From: Comamonas sp.
GTDB taxonomy: Bacteria > Pseudomonadota > Gammaproteobacteria > Burkholderiales > Burkholderiaceae_C
Length of the DNA: 64,000 nt
Assembly: GCA_015478895.1 (NCBI GenBank)
Contig: JADMKK010000008.1
Coordinates: 1 to 64,000, forward strand
Direction: 5' to 3'
This document shows positions 1-9,648 of this stretch, one piece after another (within the stretch, counting starts at the first letter, position 1; every line of letters begins with the position of its first letter). A model generated the notes under the pieces. That model did not search any database. It was not told the origin of the DNA and worked only from the letters and a program-made list of their open reading frames with translations. The position numbers and the translations under genes are program-made.

Positions 1-18
1 GCTCTTACAGCTGCAACA

Positions 19-49
19 CCCCCTGACCTCTAAGAGGCAGGGGGTTTTG
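19..49. terminator. Rho-independent terminator-like hairpin
   Basis: ccccctg-a-cctct..agagg-caggggg stem followed by tttt. Confidence 0.6.
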
Positions 50-85
50 TCTTTTGGGCGTCGGGAATCTATCTGCAACATAAAA

Positions 86-114
86 AATGAGAGCGCACTG
101 CGTGCGCTCTCATT
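86..114. terminator. Perfect 13-bp hairpin, likely terminator
   Basis: aatgagagcgcac TGC gtgcgctctcatt, A-rich on one side and T-rich on the other. Confidence 0.55.
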
Positions 115-173
115 GTGTTTCAGATTGCCAAGACTTGGAAAGTAAGTAAATCCTTAGATGAAGCGCTCACTTT

Positions 174-311
174 TTATTTGCGATCTTCGGGTACGTGCAC
201 CGCATCGGCCCCATGCTTTTCACCGCTCATGTCCACTTGGTCGCCGAACTGGAAAATCATGTACAGCGATAGAGCCGCAAAAATAGCAAAGCCTACAGCA
301 ATCTTCCACAT
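174..311 (-). CDS. 45-aa small membrane protein (MWKIAVGFAIFAALSLYMIFQFGDQVDMSGEKHGADAVHVPEDRK)
   Basis: Manual translation; aggaga Shine-Dalgarno upstream; single N-terminal hydrophobic helix; below the 60-aa cutoff of the supplied track. Confidence 0.6.
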   Translation of the reverse strand: MWKIAVGFAIFAALSLYMIFQFGDQVDMSGEKHGADAVHVPEDRK

Positions 312-451
312 ATTTGTCTCCTGATTTAATGGATTGGTTTTTTCAGGCTCGGCATAAAAAAAGCCTCAATTCGATGGAATTGAGGCTTAACCTTGGAGGC
401 GAGCCCTGCCTGCATTAAAGCAAGCAGGGTTTGCAGAGAGCTTACGCTTGA

Positions 452-1456
452 TTAGAACAGGTGGCGGACGCCGATGGCTACGGAACGCAGATCACCATAA
501 CGCTCAGCGCTGCCATCGCCAATCTTGGTAAAGTAGCCGTAGGCCTTAGTGCGCTTGCTCAGGTTATAGTTGTAGCCCAAGGTCCACTGCGTAGCGGCAG
601 AGCCCGATACAGAGCTGCCATTGACTTTAATTTTGTCGGCACGGCCAACGTTGGCATGGAATTCGGAAGCGCCCAGAACATACATCGCTGACAAGCGAGC
701 TGCATGTCGCTTGACATCACCGCCTGCCGTAGCCAACGACAGATCAGTTGCATTCTCGAGCTTCGCATATTGGTAGTAAGCCCCGAGTGTCAGCGCGCCG
801 ACTGCGTAGCTCAAACGTGCAGCAACTTGTTGGCCTTTAGGTGTTGTAAAGCCTGCCAAGCCTGTTGGGGAATTGCTGTAACCCAGACCAAAGCCCAAAG
901 GACCTTTGCCGTAGTTCAGTGCCAGATCCCATGCGTTGCGACCGCCGGAGGTTTGCTCGTGGAAAGAGTGCTGAACTTCTGCGGTAAAGCCTCCAAAGTC
1001 GGGGGTTACGTATGCGATTTTGTTTTCTTCGCGCATCGTGTAGGCATACAGGGCATCGGCAGACAAACCTGTATCGTGGTTGTGCATGCTGATGTAGTCA
1101 GCAGTTGCAAGGTAGGACGCGGCATTGAACGTACCCAAACGCAGGGTACCGAAGCCGCCGGACAAATTTATTTCACTATGGCGCGAGAAGTTGAACGGGC
1201 CTGAGCCATCGTCGGAACCAAAGGCACCTTCCAGTTGGAAGCCAGCTTTCAAACCACCGCCCAAGTCTTCCGTACCACGAAAGCCGACATATGAGCTGTT
1301 GGTGCGCAGGCCTGTGATCGAATTGGTGTTACCAATCTTCCAGTTTTCTACCGTCGTGTTCACGCGGCCATACAGCGTTACGCTGCTTTGTGCCAAAGCG
1401 GCGGAGGTACCGCACAGTGCCAGAACGGCCAACATCACGCGAGATGTCTTTGTCAT
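452..1456 (-). CDS. Gram-negative porin
   Basis: Signal peptide, SSVTLYGRVNTTVE N-terminus, VGVRHLF-type C-terminal beta strand ending in F. Confidence 0.95.
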   Translation of the reverse strand: MTKTSRVMLAVLALCGTSAALAQSSVTLYGRVNTTVENWKIGNTNSITGLRTNSSYVGFRGTEDLGGGLKAGFQLEGAFGSDDGSGPFNFSRHSEINLSGGFGTLRLGTFNAASYLATADYISMHNHDTGLSADALYAYTMREENKIAYVTPDFGGFTAEVQHSFHEQTSGGRNAWDLALNYGKGPLGFGLGYSNSPTGLAGFTTPKGQQVAARLSYAVGALTLGAYYQYAKLENATDLSLATAGGDVKRHAARLSAMYVLGASEFHANVGRADKIKVNGSSVSGSAATQWTLGYNYNLSKRTKAYGYFTKIGDGSAERYGDLRSVAIGVRHLF

Positions 1457-1651
1457 TTTGAGTTCCTAGGTGGGTTTGGGAGCTAGCCAATTAACTTTGT
1501 TGTGACGGGCACTTTTCAAAGGGCTGAACAAATTCTAGGCAGAGGCTTGCTAATTCATCAGTCATTTATGTGTTTTTAATGTTGCAATGATGCGTTGCAG
1601 CAACAGCTAAAAGAACATGCACCTATTAGTAACGTCACCATTCAAAAAAAT

Positions 1652-1671
1652 GCCCCGCTTTAGAGCGGGGC
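1652..1671 (-). terminator. Terminator of the MHS transporter gene
   Basis: gccccgct ttag agcggggc; T-run on the minus strand. Confidence 0.6.
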
Positions 1672-1715
1672 GCACCAAAAAAGATTGGTGATGTTGCTTG
1701 AATTAATCGCCCAGA

Positions 1716-3404
1716 TTAATCGTCAGCATAGATATCCACATCCTTGGTTTCACGCACGAACAGCGTACCGACAATGGCCGTGACACCTGCAATGATGATG
1801 GGATACCACAAGCCGTTATACATATTTCCGGTCTGGGCCACGATGGCGAACGACATGGTAGGCAGCAAACCACCAAACCAGCCATTACCGATGTGGTAGG
1901 GCAAGCTCATGGAGGTATAGCGGATGCGGGTTGGGAACATTTCTACCAAGATGGCGGCAATGGGGCCGTACACCATGGTTACCAGCAGTACCAGGTAGAA
2001 AAGGATGATGACCATCATCACCTTGTTCATCTTGGCTGGATCGGCCTTATCGGGATAGCCAGCAGCTTTCAGGGTCTCGGAGACCGACTTGTTGAACTCT
2101 GCGCCCTTTGCTTTGGCATCGTCAGCACTTAAACCAACGAGGCTATAGCTATTAACCACCTGATCACCAATCTTGATGACAGCTGGCGTGCCTGCAGGTG
2201 CATCTTCTGCGTCATACGATACAGAGCGGTTGGCCAATGCTTGCTTGGCAACGTCGCAAGAGCTGGTGAACTTGGCGGTACCAGTGGGGTTGAATTGGAA
2301 AGAGCATTCTTTCGGATCCGCAACGATCACAACTTGTGAGTTGGCTTGAGCAGCGGCCAAGTCAGGGTTGGCTGCATTAGTCAAAGCTTTAAAGACTGGG
2401 AAGTAAGTAAGCACAGCCAAGACGCAACCGGCCATGATGATGGGCTTGCGGCCAATCTTGTCAGACAGCGTACCGAACACCACGAAGAAGGGTGTGCCCA
2501 GCAGCAGCGCGGCTGCAATCATCAAGTTGGCGGTAACAGCATCTACCTTCAATTGTTGGGTCAAGAAGAACAGTGCATAGAACTGCCCTGTGTACCAGAC
2601 CACAGCTTGACCTGCAGTCAAGCCCACCAATGCCAGCAACACGATTTTCAGGTTTTTCCATTGACCAAAGGACTCGGTCAGCGGTGCCTTGGATGTCTTG
2701 CCTTCTGCTTTCATCTTCTGGAAAGCGGGAGACTCAGACAGCGTCAAGCGGATCCACACCGAGATAGCCAGCAGCAAGATGGAAACCAGGAACGGAATGC
2801 GCCAGCCCCAGTCCACAAACTTTTCTTCACCCAGCGTGGTACGTACACCCAGGATCACCAGCAGCGAGAGGAACAGGCCCAGTGTGGCGGTGGTTTGAAT
2901 CCATGAGGTGTAAGCGCCGCGCTTGCCGTGGGGCGCGTGCTCTGCCACGTAAGTGGCAGCACCGCCGTACTCACCACCCAGTGCCAAGCCTTGCAGCATG
3001 CGAAGCACAATCAAGATGATGGGAGCTGCTACACCGATGGTGGCGTAGGTGGGCAAGATACCGACGATGAAGGTGGAGACACCCATGATCAGGATGGTGA
3101 CCAAGAAGGTGTATTTGCGGCCGATCATGTCGCCCAAGCGGCCAAACACCAGTGCGCCGAAAGGGCGAACAATAAAGCCAGCCGCGAACGCCAGCAGTGC
3201 AAAAATGAAGGCTGAGCCTGCATCCAAGCCGCTAAAGAATTGCTTGGCAATGATGGCAGCGAGTGAGCCGTAAAGATAAAAGTCGTACCACTCGAATACC
3301 GTACCGAGGGATGACGCAAAGATCACTTTGCGCTCTTCTGGCGACATGGGTCGATTGGCGGCTACGCCTTTCGGTCCGACGCCGTTTGCAGCGTTAATGG
3401 CCAT
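1716..3404 (-). CDS. MFS transporter, metabolite:H+ symporter (MHS) family
   Basis: GTVFEWYDFYLYGSLA and GALVFGRLGDMIGRK motifs. Confidence 0.92.
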   Translation of the reverse strand: MAINAANGVGPKGVAANRPMSPEERKVIFASSLGTVFEWYDFYLYGSLAAIIAKQFFSGLDAGSAFIFALLAFAAGFIVRPFGALVFGRLGDMIGRKYTFLVTILIMGVSTFIVGILPTYATIGVAAPIILIVLRMLQGLALGGEYGGAATYVAEHAPHGKRGAYTSWIQTTATLGLFLSLLVILGVRTTLGEEKFVDWGWRIPFLVSILLLAISVWIRLTLSESPAFQKMKAEGKTSKAPLTESFGQWKNLKIVLLALVGLTAGQAVVWYTGQFYALFFLTQQLKVDAVTANLMIAAALLLGTPFFVVFGTLSDKIGRKPIIMAGCVLAVLTYFPVFKALTNAANPDLAAAQANSQVVIVADPKECSFQFNPTGTAKFTSSCDVAKQALANRSVSYDAEDAPAGTPAVIKIGDQVVNSYSLVGLSADDAKAKGAEFNKSVSETLKAAGYPDKADPAKMNKVMMVIILFYLVLLVTMVYGPIAAILVEMFPTRIRYTSMSLPYHIGNGWFGGLLPTMSFAIVAQTGNMYNGLWYPIIIAGVTAIVGTLFVRETKDVDIYADD

Positions 3405-3609
3405 GGGTTGTCTCCTGAATGTGTGTTATGAGCCGCCTTGTGCGGGCAATCACATTTTTGGAGGCAGTACTGACCGGCTTCTGACGTGAATCCAACGTGA
3501 ACTTGCATTGAACTGACGCTCTGCTGACAGTTTCAGGTCTAACCCGCGCTTGTCATTTCGCGATGTGACAAGCGAAGAAAGCTCCTAGAGGCAATCGCTA
3601 GAACTGAAA

Positions 3610-4239
3610 CTAGGCCAAACCCGAAGAAATGGTCTTGGCGTTTTCCCATCCCCCTGCTTGGAACCATGGGTTGCCATTCAGAAAATCACGCAGCATGGGC
3701 AAGCTGTCCAATCCCCAGAAAACTTTGCCTTGTACCTCAAATGCAGGGACACCAAAAATCCCTTGCATGCTGGCTTGCTCCGTATTGCTGCGCAGCCATT
3801 GTTTGGCTTGCTCTCCCGCATCAGGCAGCAGGTTCAGCTGTTGTTGCAGGGCTTGAAGCCGTGCGGGTGCTACGGCGTCTTGCCCGCCTTCCCAGACATG
3901 GCGAAACAGTGTCTCAGCCACATAGCGGCTGATGCTGCCGTCTTCACTGGTTTGCAGCGCCAGGCGCAGCAGTGGCAACGGGTTGAAAGGATGTGCTGCA
4001 GGCATTTGCAGAGGGATACCCAGGTGCTGGCCAAGCCACTCAGCGTGCCGATAGGTCCAGACCCGTTTGGCGGGAATGCTGGCTGGGCCGGGGTTGCTGT
4101 TTTCATGCAGCAAGGCACCCAACAGTACCGGGCGATAGTCCACACGGTAATTCAGGCCCTGCAAGGTGTGCGGCAGCTGCTGGAAAGCCAGCCATGCATA
4201 GGGCGACACAAAATCCAGGTGCATGGTGATGTGGTGCAT
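3610..4239 (-). CDS. 2-hydroxychromene-2-carboxylate isomerase / DsbA-like thioredoxin-fold protein
   Basis: MHHITMHLDFVSPYAWLAFQQLP...GVPAFEVQGKVFWGLDSLPMLRDFL. Confidence 0.85.
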   Translation of the reverse strand: MHHITMHLDFVSPYAWLAFQQLPHTLQGLNYRVDYRPVLLGALLHENSNPGPASIPAKRVWTYRHAEWLGQHLGIPLQMPAAHPFNPLPLLRLALQTSEDGSISRYVAETLFRHVWEGGQDAVAPARLQALQQQLNLLPDAGEQAKQWLRSNTEQASMQGIFGVPAFEVQGKVFWGLDSLPMLRDFLNGNPWFQAGGWENAKTISSGLA

Positions 4240-4262
4240 GGCGCGCAACTCCTTTTTCTCTG

Positions 4263-4538
4263 TTAGATGGTGGTGGCAGTGGCGCGTTGGCGTATGCGCT
4301 GCCAGATATCGCGTTTGGTGGCATCGTCGCTGCTGCCCCAAACGCGCAATTCATCGAGTGTACGCAGGCAGCCAATGCAGTACTGCTTGGCTTCATCCAT
4401 GCGGCATACCGAGACGCAGGGCGAAGCCACGGGGATTTTGGAATCTGGCGAGAACAGATTTCGGCGCTCGGCGGAACGCAGCTTTTGCAGAAGCGCTGGG
4501 GGTGCTGGAGGAATCATGGGCGCGATATTAGGCAGCAT
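4263..4538 (-). CDS. DUF1289 family protein
   Basis: SPCVSVCRMDEAKQYCIGCLRTLDEL cysteine motif. Confidence 0.85.
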   Translation of the reverse strand: MLPNIAPMIPPAPPALLQKLRSAERRNLFSPDSKIPVASPCVSVCRMDEAKQYCIGCLRTLDELRVWGSSDDATKRDIWQRIRQRATATTI

Positions 4539-4608
4539 CGCGCCAAGGTGCTTGCCTTATTGCGACAACAGCGGTCCGCGTAAGGCTTTGCCGTGCGGTG
4601 GCGCACAT

Positions 4609-5538
4609 TTAGACGGCCTCGCACGCGGCAGCGTTGGCGCGTTTGGCCAGCATGGCCTTGGCCACGCGGGATTGGGTCGGACGTCCCAGCGCCTGGCTGA
4701 TGAATGCACCGGCATCGACCAGCTGATCCAGATCCAAGCCAGTTTCAATCTCCATGCCATGCAGCATGTAGACCACATCTTCAGTGGCGACATTGCCGGT
4801 GGCGCCCTTGGCATACGGGCAGCCGCCCAGGCCCGCAATGGCCGTATCAAACTGCCACACGCCCATGCTCAGGGCGGCCAATGTGTTGGCGACGGCCTGG
4901 CCATAGGTGTCGTGAAAGTGGCCGGAGACATCATTGAGGTCAAAGTGCTGCAGCGTGGCTTCCATGGCTTTGCGAATCTTGATCGGCGTGCCCACGCCAA
5001 TGGTGTCGGCCACGCCAATGTGCTGCACACCAATGTCTTTCATCAGCTTGGCCAGATAGCCCACCTGTTCAGGCTGGATGTCACCTTCATAGGGGCAACC
5101 CACCGTACAGCTCATGGCGCCGCGCACATAGATCCCTGCGGCGCGGGCGGCCTCAACGACGGGTGCAAAGCGCTCAATGCTCTCGGCAATCGAGCAGTTG
5201 ATGTTCTTTTGGCTGAATGCCTCGCTGGCCGCGCCAAACACCACGATTTCATCGGGGCGTGTCAGTACGGCGGCTTCGTAGCCCTTCATGTTGGGGGTGA
5301 GTACCGAATAACGCACGCCGGGCAGGCGCGTGATACCTTGCATGACTTCGGCGTTGTCCGCCATCTGCGGCACCCATTTGGGGGAGACAAAGCTGGTCAC
5401 TTCAATCTCTTTGCTGCCAGCCGCCTGCAGGCGGTGGATCAGCTCGATCTTGGTGGCTGCAGACACGGGCTGCTTTTCATTTTGCAGACCGTCGCGGGGG
5501 CCAACTTCAACCAGTTTGACGCGGGTGGGGGTGGACAT
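4609..5538 (-). CDS. mvaB: Hydroxymethylglutaryl-CoA lyase
   Basis: VKLVEVGPRDGLQNEK; GCPYEGDI; GLGGCPYAKGATGNVATEDV. Confidence 0.95.
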   Translation of the reverse strand: MSTPTRVKLVEVGPRDGLQNEKQPVSAATKIELIHRLQAAGSKEIEVTSFVSPKWVPQMADNAEVMQGITRLPGVRYSVLTPNMKGYEAAVLTRPDEIVVFGAASEAFSQKNINCSIAESIERFAPVVEAARAAGIYVRGAMSCTVGCPYEGDIQPEQVGYLAKLMKDIGVQHIGVADTIGVGTPIKIRKAMEATLQHFDLNDVSGHFHDTYGQAVANTLAALSMGVWQFDTAIAGLGGCPYAKGATGNVATEDVVYMLHGMEIETGLDLDQLVDAGAFISQALGRPTQSRVAKAMLAKRANAAACEAV

Positions 5539-5568
5539 GTTTTCTCTCCTCTGAGGTCTGCAAAAAGT

Positions 5569-6489
5569 TTAGTAGCCGCGTTGTGGATCGACCATGCCTT
5601 GCACGTTTTCACCCCGCGCCATGGCAGCGACCTTGCCCACGATTTGCGCAATGCTTTCATCACGCAGCGTGCGGGCCGAGGTGTGCGGTGTCATGGTGAT
5701 CTGCGGCACATTCCAGAAGGGGTGCTCAGCGGGCAAAGGCTCCTGGCGGAATACATCCAGCATGGCCCCGGCCACGTGGCCCTCTTGGATCAGGGCGATC
5801 AAATCTTCATCCACCAGATGCGCACCGCGCGCCACGTTGATGACGTAGGCGCCGGGCTGCAGTTGCTGCAGGGTCTGGCGGTTGATCAGGTTCTCGGTAT
5901 CGGGTGTCAGCGGCAGCAGGTTCACCAGAATGCGCGTGCCTTGCAGAAATTCGCTAAAGCCCGCAGCTCCATGAAAGGTTTGTACACCGTCCAACTGTTT
6001 GGGCGAGCGGCTCCAGCCGCGCACCGGAAATTCAAATACGCTCAGCGCCTTGGCCACGCGCTCGCCCAGCACGCCCAGACCCATCACGCCGACCGGAAAA
6101 TTGGCGCGCACTTGCGGTTTGCGGAATTTCCATTGGCCTTGGCGCATATCGGCTTCGTAACCATCCAATTCGCGGAAATGGCGAATCACCGCCTGCGTTA
6201 CGTATTCGGCCATTTGCACCGACATGCCAGCGTCGTCCAGCCGCACCACCTGGGCGTGGCGCGGCAGGCGCAGCTTCATCAGACCATCGACGCCTGCGCC
6301 AATGTTGAACAGCGCTTTCAGCGCGGGCTGCTCGTCCATGAATTGCTGGGGCGGTGCCCAGACCACGGCGTAATCCGCCTGCGGTGCGCCGGGCACCCAG
6401 ACGCCAATCTCTGCGTCCGGCAAAGCGGCGCGCAGTCCTTCTAACCAAGGTTCGGCCTTGGTGCCGGTACAGCAGAAAGTCACTCTCAT
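5569..6489 (-). CDS. ghrA: Glyoxylate/hydroxypyruvate reductase A (D-2-hydroxyacid dehydrogenase family)
   Basis: VGVMGLGVLGERVAKAL; INVARGAHLVDEDLI; LDVFRQEPLPAEHPFW. Confidence 0.88.
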   Translation of the reverse strand: MRVTFCCTGTKAEPWLEGLRAALPDAEIGVWVPGAPQADYAVVWAPPQQFMDEQPALKALFNIGAGVDGLMKLRLPRHAQVVRLDDAGMSVQMAEYVTQAVIRHFRELDGYEADMRQGQWKFRKPQVRANFPVGVMGLGVLGERVAKALSVFEFPVRGWSRSPKQLDGVQTFHGAAGFSEFLQGTRILVNLLPLTPDTENLINRQTLQQLQPGAYVINVARGAHLVDEDLIALIQEGHVAGAMLDVFRQEPLPAEHPFWNVPQITMTPHTSARTLRDESIAQIVGKVAAMARGENVQGMVDPQRGY

Positions 6490-6551
6490 AGCGCGCAGAT
6501 TACAGTCGATGCGGGTTTGCGTCAGTCATGCAAGCAGCAGTTAAAGAAAGT

Positions 6552-6633
6552 AGGAGCAGCCTGCCGCTGTCAGCGCTTAACTTCAGCAGCTTTTGCATTT
6601 GAAGATGAGTGCCATCTAGGGCAGGCAGCTCCT
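6552..6633. repeat. Long imperfect hairpin element between ghrA and mccA
   Basis: aggagcagcctgcc ... ggcaggcagctcct, 13/14 pairing. Confidence 0.5.
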
Positions 6634-6637
6634 GTTT

Positions 6638-8653
6638 TTAAGCCGCTACGGCAGCTTCAATGCGAATCAGCTCCGCCCCTTCGGTGACTTGATCGCCCGG
6701 CGCATACAGCAGTTCTTGCACCACGCCATCGGCAGGCGCGGCAATCGTGTGCTCCATCTTCATGGCTTCCATCACGGCCAGCGGCTGGCCCTTGGTAACG
6801 GTGTCGCCAGCTTGGACCGCAAACGACACCACCTTGCCCGGCATCGGCGCCGTCAGGCGGCCGCCTTCGCTGTGGCCTTCGCCCGCGTGGGCCAGCGGGT
6901 CTTGCAACTCCAGCACTGCCGCGCCGCGTGGCGTGAAGATGTGGCGCGCATCGCCTTGCACATGGACATCGGCGGTGCTGCGTTCTTCCGCAAATTCCAC
7001 CAGCAGCCCAGCACCTTGTACGCGCCATTGCAGATCACCCTGCACGTCGCCCACCTGCAGTTGCAGCACGCCCTGGCGGCCATAGGTCAGCACGGCATCG
7101 ACGGTGGCGCTGCCCTGCAAGAAGCTGAAGTTGCGGCGCACCACGGCATGGCTTTGCCAGCCATCGCGGCGGCTGAACGGGTCGTTGCCTTGCAGCGCTT
7201 GCTCGGCCTGCAGTTGCTGCGCCACGGCAATGGCCGCAGCCAGCGGGGTGGGCACGGCGGTTTGGTCGAACAGCGCAGCTTTTTCGCGCTCGATCAGTGC
7301 GGTGTCCAGCTTGGCGGTGGCAAATGCATGGCTGGTGACCACATGGCGCAGAAACTGCACATTGGTCGACAGGCCAACGATCTGCGTTTGTGCCAGCGCC
7401 GCATCGAGTCGTGCCAGCGCCTGTTCCCGCGTATCTCCGCGCACGATCAGTTTGGCAATCATGCTGTCGTAAAACGGGCTGATGGCATCGCCCTCGCGCA
7501 CGCCGTCGTCCACACGCACATCGCTGATGGCAAAGCTGCTGCACGCGGGTTTGCGGTAGACCTGCAAGCTGCCGGTGGCAGGCAAAAATCCGTTGTCGGG
7601 GTTCTCGGCGCAGATGCGCGCCTCGATGGCGTGGCCGATGATCTTCAACTCGGACTGCTGCTTGGGCAGCGGCTGGCCGGCGGCCACGCGCAATTGCCAT
7701 TCCACCAAGTCTTCGCCGGTGATGGCTTCCGTCACAGGGTGCTCCACCTGCAGGCGCGTGTTCATCTCCATGAAGTAGAACTGCATGGCATCCGGTGCGT
7801 CATAGCCGCCGGGCTGCTCGACGATGAATTCCACCGTGCCTGCGCCCACGTAGTTCACGGCCTGGGCAGCGGCCACAGCAGCCTCGCCCATCTTCTTGCG
7901 CAGCGCCTCGCTCATGCCCGGCGCGGGGGCTTCTTCCAGCACCTTCTGGTGGCGGCGCTGTACGGAGCAGTCGCGCTCGAACAGGTAGACGCAGTTGCCC
8001 TGCGTATCGCCGAACACCTGAATTTCGATGTGGCGCGGGCGCAGCACGTATTTTTCGACCAGCACGGCATCGTTGCCAAAGCTGTTGATGGCCTCGCGCT
8101 GGCAGCTGGCCAGGGCCGCGGCAAAGTCTTCGCTGCGTTCCACCAGTCGCATGCCCTTGCCGCCACCGCCGGCACTGGCCTTGATGAGCACGGGGTAGCC
8201 AATGCGGTCGGCTTCACGTTGCAGCAGGGCAGGGTCTTGGTCGGCGCCGTGGTAGCCGGGCACCAAAGGCACGCCGGCCCTTTCCATCAGCTGTTTGGAT
8301 TCCGCTTTGAGGCCCATGGCACGGATGGCGCTGGCAGGCGGACCAATGAACACCAGCCCTGCGGCTTGGCAAGCTTGGGCAAAGTCTTCGTTCTCGCTCA
8401 GAAAACCATAGCCGGGGTGGATGGCTTGTGCGCCCGTTTGCTGGGCAGCTTGCAGAATGCGTTCCCAGCGCAGATAGCTGTCCTTGGGCGCGCTGCCACC
8501 AATGTGGATGGCTTCATCGCAGGCCGCAACATGCTGGGCCTGCGCATCGGCATCGGAGTAAACCGCCACGGTCTGAATGCCCAAACGTTGGGCTGTGGCT
8601 GCCACGCGGCAGGCGATTTCGCCGCGATTGGCGATCAGAATCTTTTTAAACAT
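6638..8653 (-). CDS. mccA: Biotin carboxylase/biotin carrier subunit of acyl-CoA carboxylase, probably 3-methylcrotonyl-CoA carboxylase alpha
   Basis: MFKKILIANRGEIACRV; GGGGKGMR; EAMKMEHT biotinylation motif; ggaggt Shine-Dalgarno; clusters with the beta subunit and HMG-CoA lyase. Confidence 0.92.
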   Translation of the reverse strand: MFKKILIANRGEIACRVAATAQRLGIQTVAVYSDADAQAQHVAACDEAIHIGGSAPKDSYLRWERILQAAQQTGAQAIHPGYGFLSENEDFAQACQAAGLVFIGPPASAIRAMGLKAESKQLMERAGVPLVPGYHGADQDPALLQREADRIGYPVLIKASAGGGGKGMRLVERSEDFAAALASCQREAINSFGNDAVLVEKYVLRPRHIEIQVFGDTQGNCVYLFERDCSVQRRHQKVLEEAPAPGMSEALRKKMGEAAVAAAQAVNYVGAGTVEFIVEQPGGYDAPDAMQFYFMEMNTRLQVEHPVTEAITGEDLVEWQLRVAAGQPLPKQQSELKIIGHAIEARICAENPDNGFLPATGSLQVYRKPACSSFAISDVRVDDGVREGDAISPFYDSMIAKLIVRGDTREQALARLDAALAQTQIVGLSTNVQFLRHVVTSHAFATAKLDTALIEREKAALFDQTAVPTPLAAAIAVAQQLQAEQALQGNDPFSRRDGWQSHAVVRRNFSFLQGSATVDAVLTYGRQGVLQLQVGDVQGDLQWRVQGAGLLVEFAEERSTADVHVQGDARHIFTPRGAAVLELQDPLAHAGEGHSEGGRLTAPMPGKVVSFAVQAGDTVTKGQPLAVMEAMKMEHTIAAPADGVVQELLYAPGDQVTEGAELIRIEAAVAA

Positions 8654-8786
8654 GGGTTACCTCCGCGGCAAAACCGCCTGCGCACGCTGCGCGTGCTATG
8701 CAATGTGCCTCAGCCGCCAGCGGCTTCGGCGCTGCGCCGCTGCGCGGCTGGTCGCCGCGATTGGCGATCAGGATTTTTTTAAACAT
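8646..8786 (-). other. 46-codon upstream ORF starting with a duplicate of the mccA 5' end and overlapping the mccA start codon
   Basis: Manual translation MFKKILIANRGDQPRSGAAPKPLAAEAHCIARAACAGGFAAEVTHV*; ggaga Shine-Dalgarno upstream. Confidence 0.5.
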
Positions 8787-8812
8787 GTCTTGTCTCCGTT
8801 ATGAGTGTTTTT

Positions 8813-8849
8813 GGCCTCTAGCCCTTATCTGGTAAAGGCTAGTAGCTAT
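8813..8849. repeat. Short hairpin repeat family copy
   Basis: ggcctctagcccttatctggtaaaggctagtagctat. Confidence 0.75.
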
Positions 8850-9616
8850 GTTTTTGGTAATTGCAATGCGGTTGAATCACTGGCACCCATCCAGCCTTTG
8901 AGCTTGCGCAGCGCCGCTTTGAGAAAGCGCCACAGCATCCATGTCACCACCCACATGGCAATCACGGCGATGACCAGCACCACGGCAAACACCGCAGGGT
9001 TGGTCAGCGCCAGCCAGATAGCGCCCACGGCGGCGGTGTCTTCGGCCAGGCTCGCGCCCACGTTGCTGAAGGGCTCGGGGCTGGTGTTGATCAGGGCGCG
9101 GGTGGTGGTTTTGGCGGCTTGGCTGGTAGCGGCCAGGCCGCCGCCCATCACGGCTGCGACCATGGCCATGGTGGCGTTGTCGGCACCAAACACGCCCGCA
9201 GCCAGCGCCGCGCCAGCCGGTACGCGCAGCACGCTTTGCAGCAAATCCCACAGCGAATCGACGCCGGGAATCTTGTCCGCAAAAAACTCCACGAACAGCA
9301 GCCCGCCGCTGGCAAACAGCATGGCCGGGTGTTCCAGCACATGCAGCCCACCGGGCAAAGGCACCCAGCCGAACGCGCCCAGCAAACCCACCAAAAACAC
9401 CACGATGTACAGCCGAAATCCGCTGGCCCAGCCCAAGGCCGCCGCCAGTGCCAGCAGGCTGGCCATGTCCATGCCACTAGTGGCTTGACCCACGGTGTTG
9501 GCCACCTCGCTGGCGCTGTCCAGCACCGCAGTGCCCGCACGTTCGACCGCATCACGGTCGGGGTGCAGGCCGATGCTGTGCAGCCATTGCAAAGTGCTTT
9601 CCCAGATGCTGTTCAT
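8846..9616 (-). CDS. DUF4126 domain-containing membrane protein
   Basis: LALAAALGWASGFRLYIVVFLVGLLG and overall layout. Confidence 0.8.
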   Translation of the reverse strand: MNSIWESTLQWLHSIGLHPDRDAVERAGTAVLDSASEVANTVGQATSGMDMASLLALAAALGWASGFRLYIVVFLVGLLGAFGWVPLPGGLHVLEHPAMLFASGGLLFVEFFADKIPGVDSLWDLLQSVLRVPAGAALAAGVFGADNATMAMVAAVMGGGLAATSQAAKTTTRALINTSPEPFSNVGASLAEDTAAVGAIWLALTNPAVFAVVLVIAVIAMWVVTWMLWRFLKAALRKLKGWMGASDSTALQLPKT

Positions 9617-9648
9617 GGTGGTGCTTTCTCAGGCAGGCGACACCCGGC

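Noticed and set aside
4267-6444. 725-aa plus-strand ORF
   Set aside because: Antisense to the clearly conserved DUF1289, mvaB and ghrA genes; typical high-GC shadow ORF.
6689-8782. 697-aa plus-strand ORF
   Set aside because: Antisense shadow of mccA with His/Gln/Ala-rich low-information translation.
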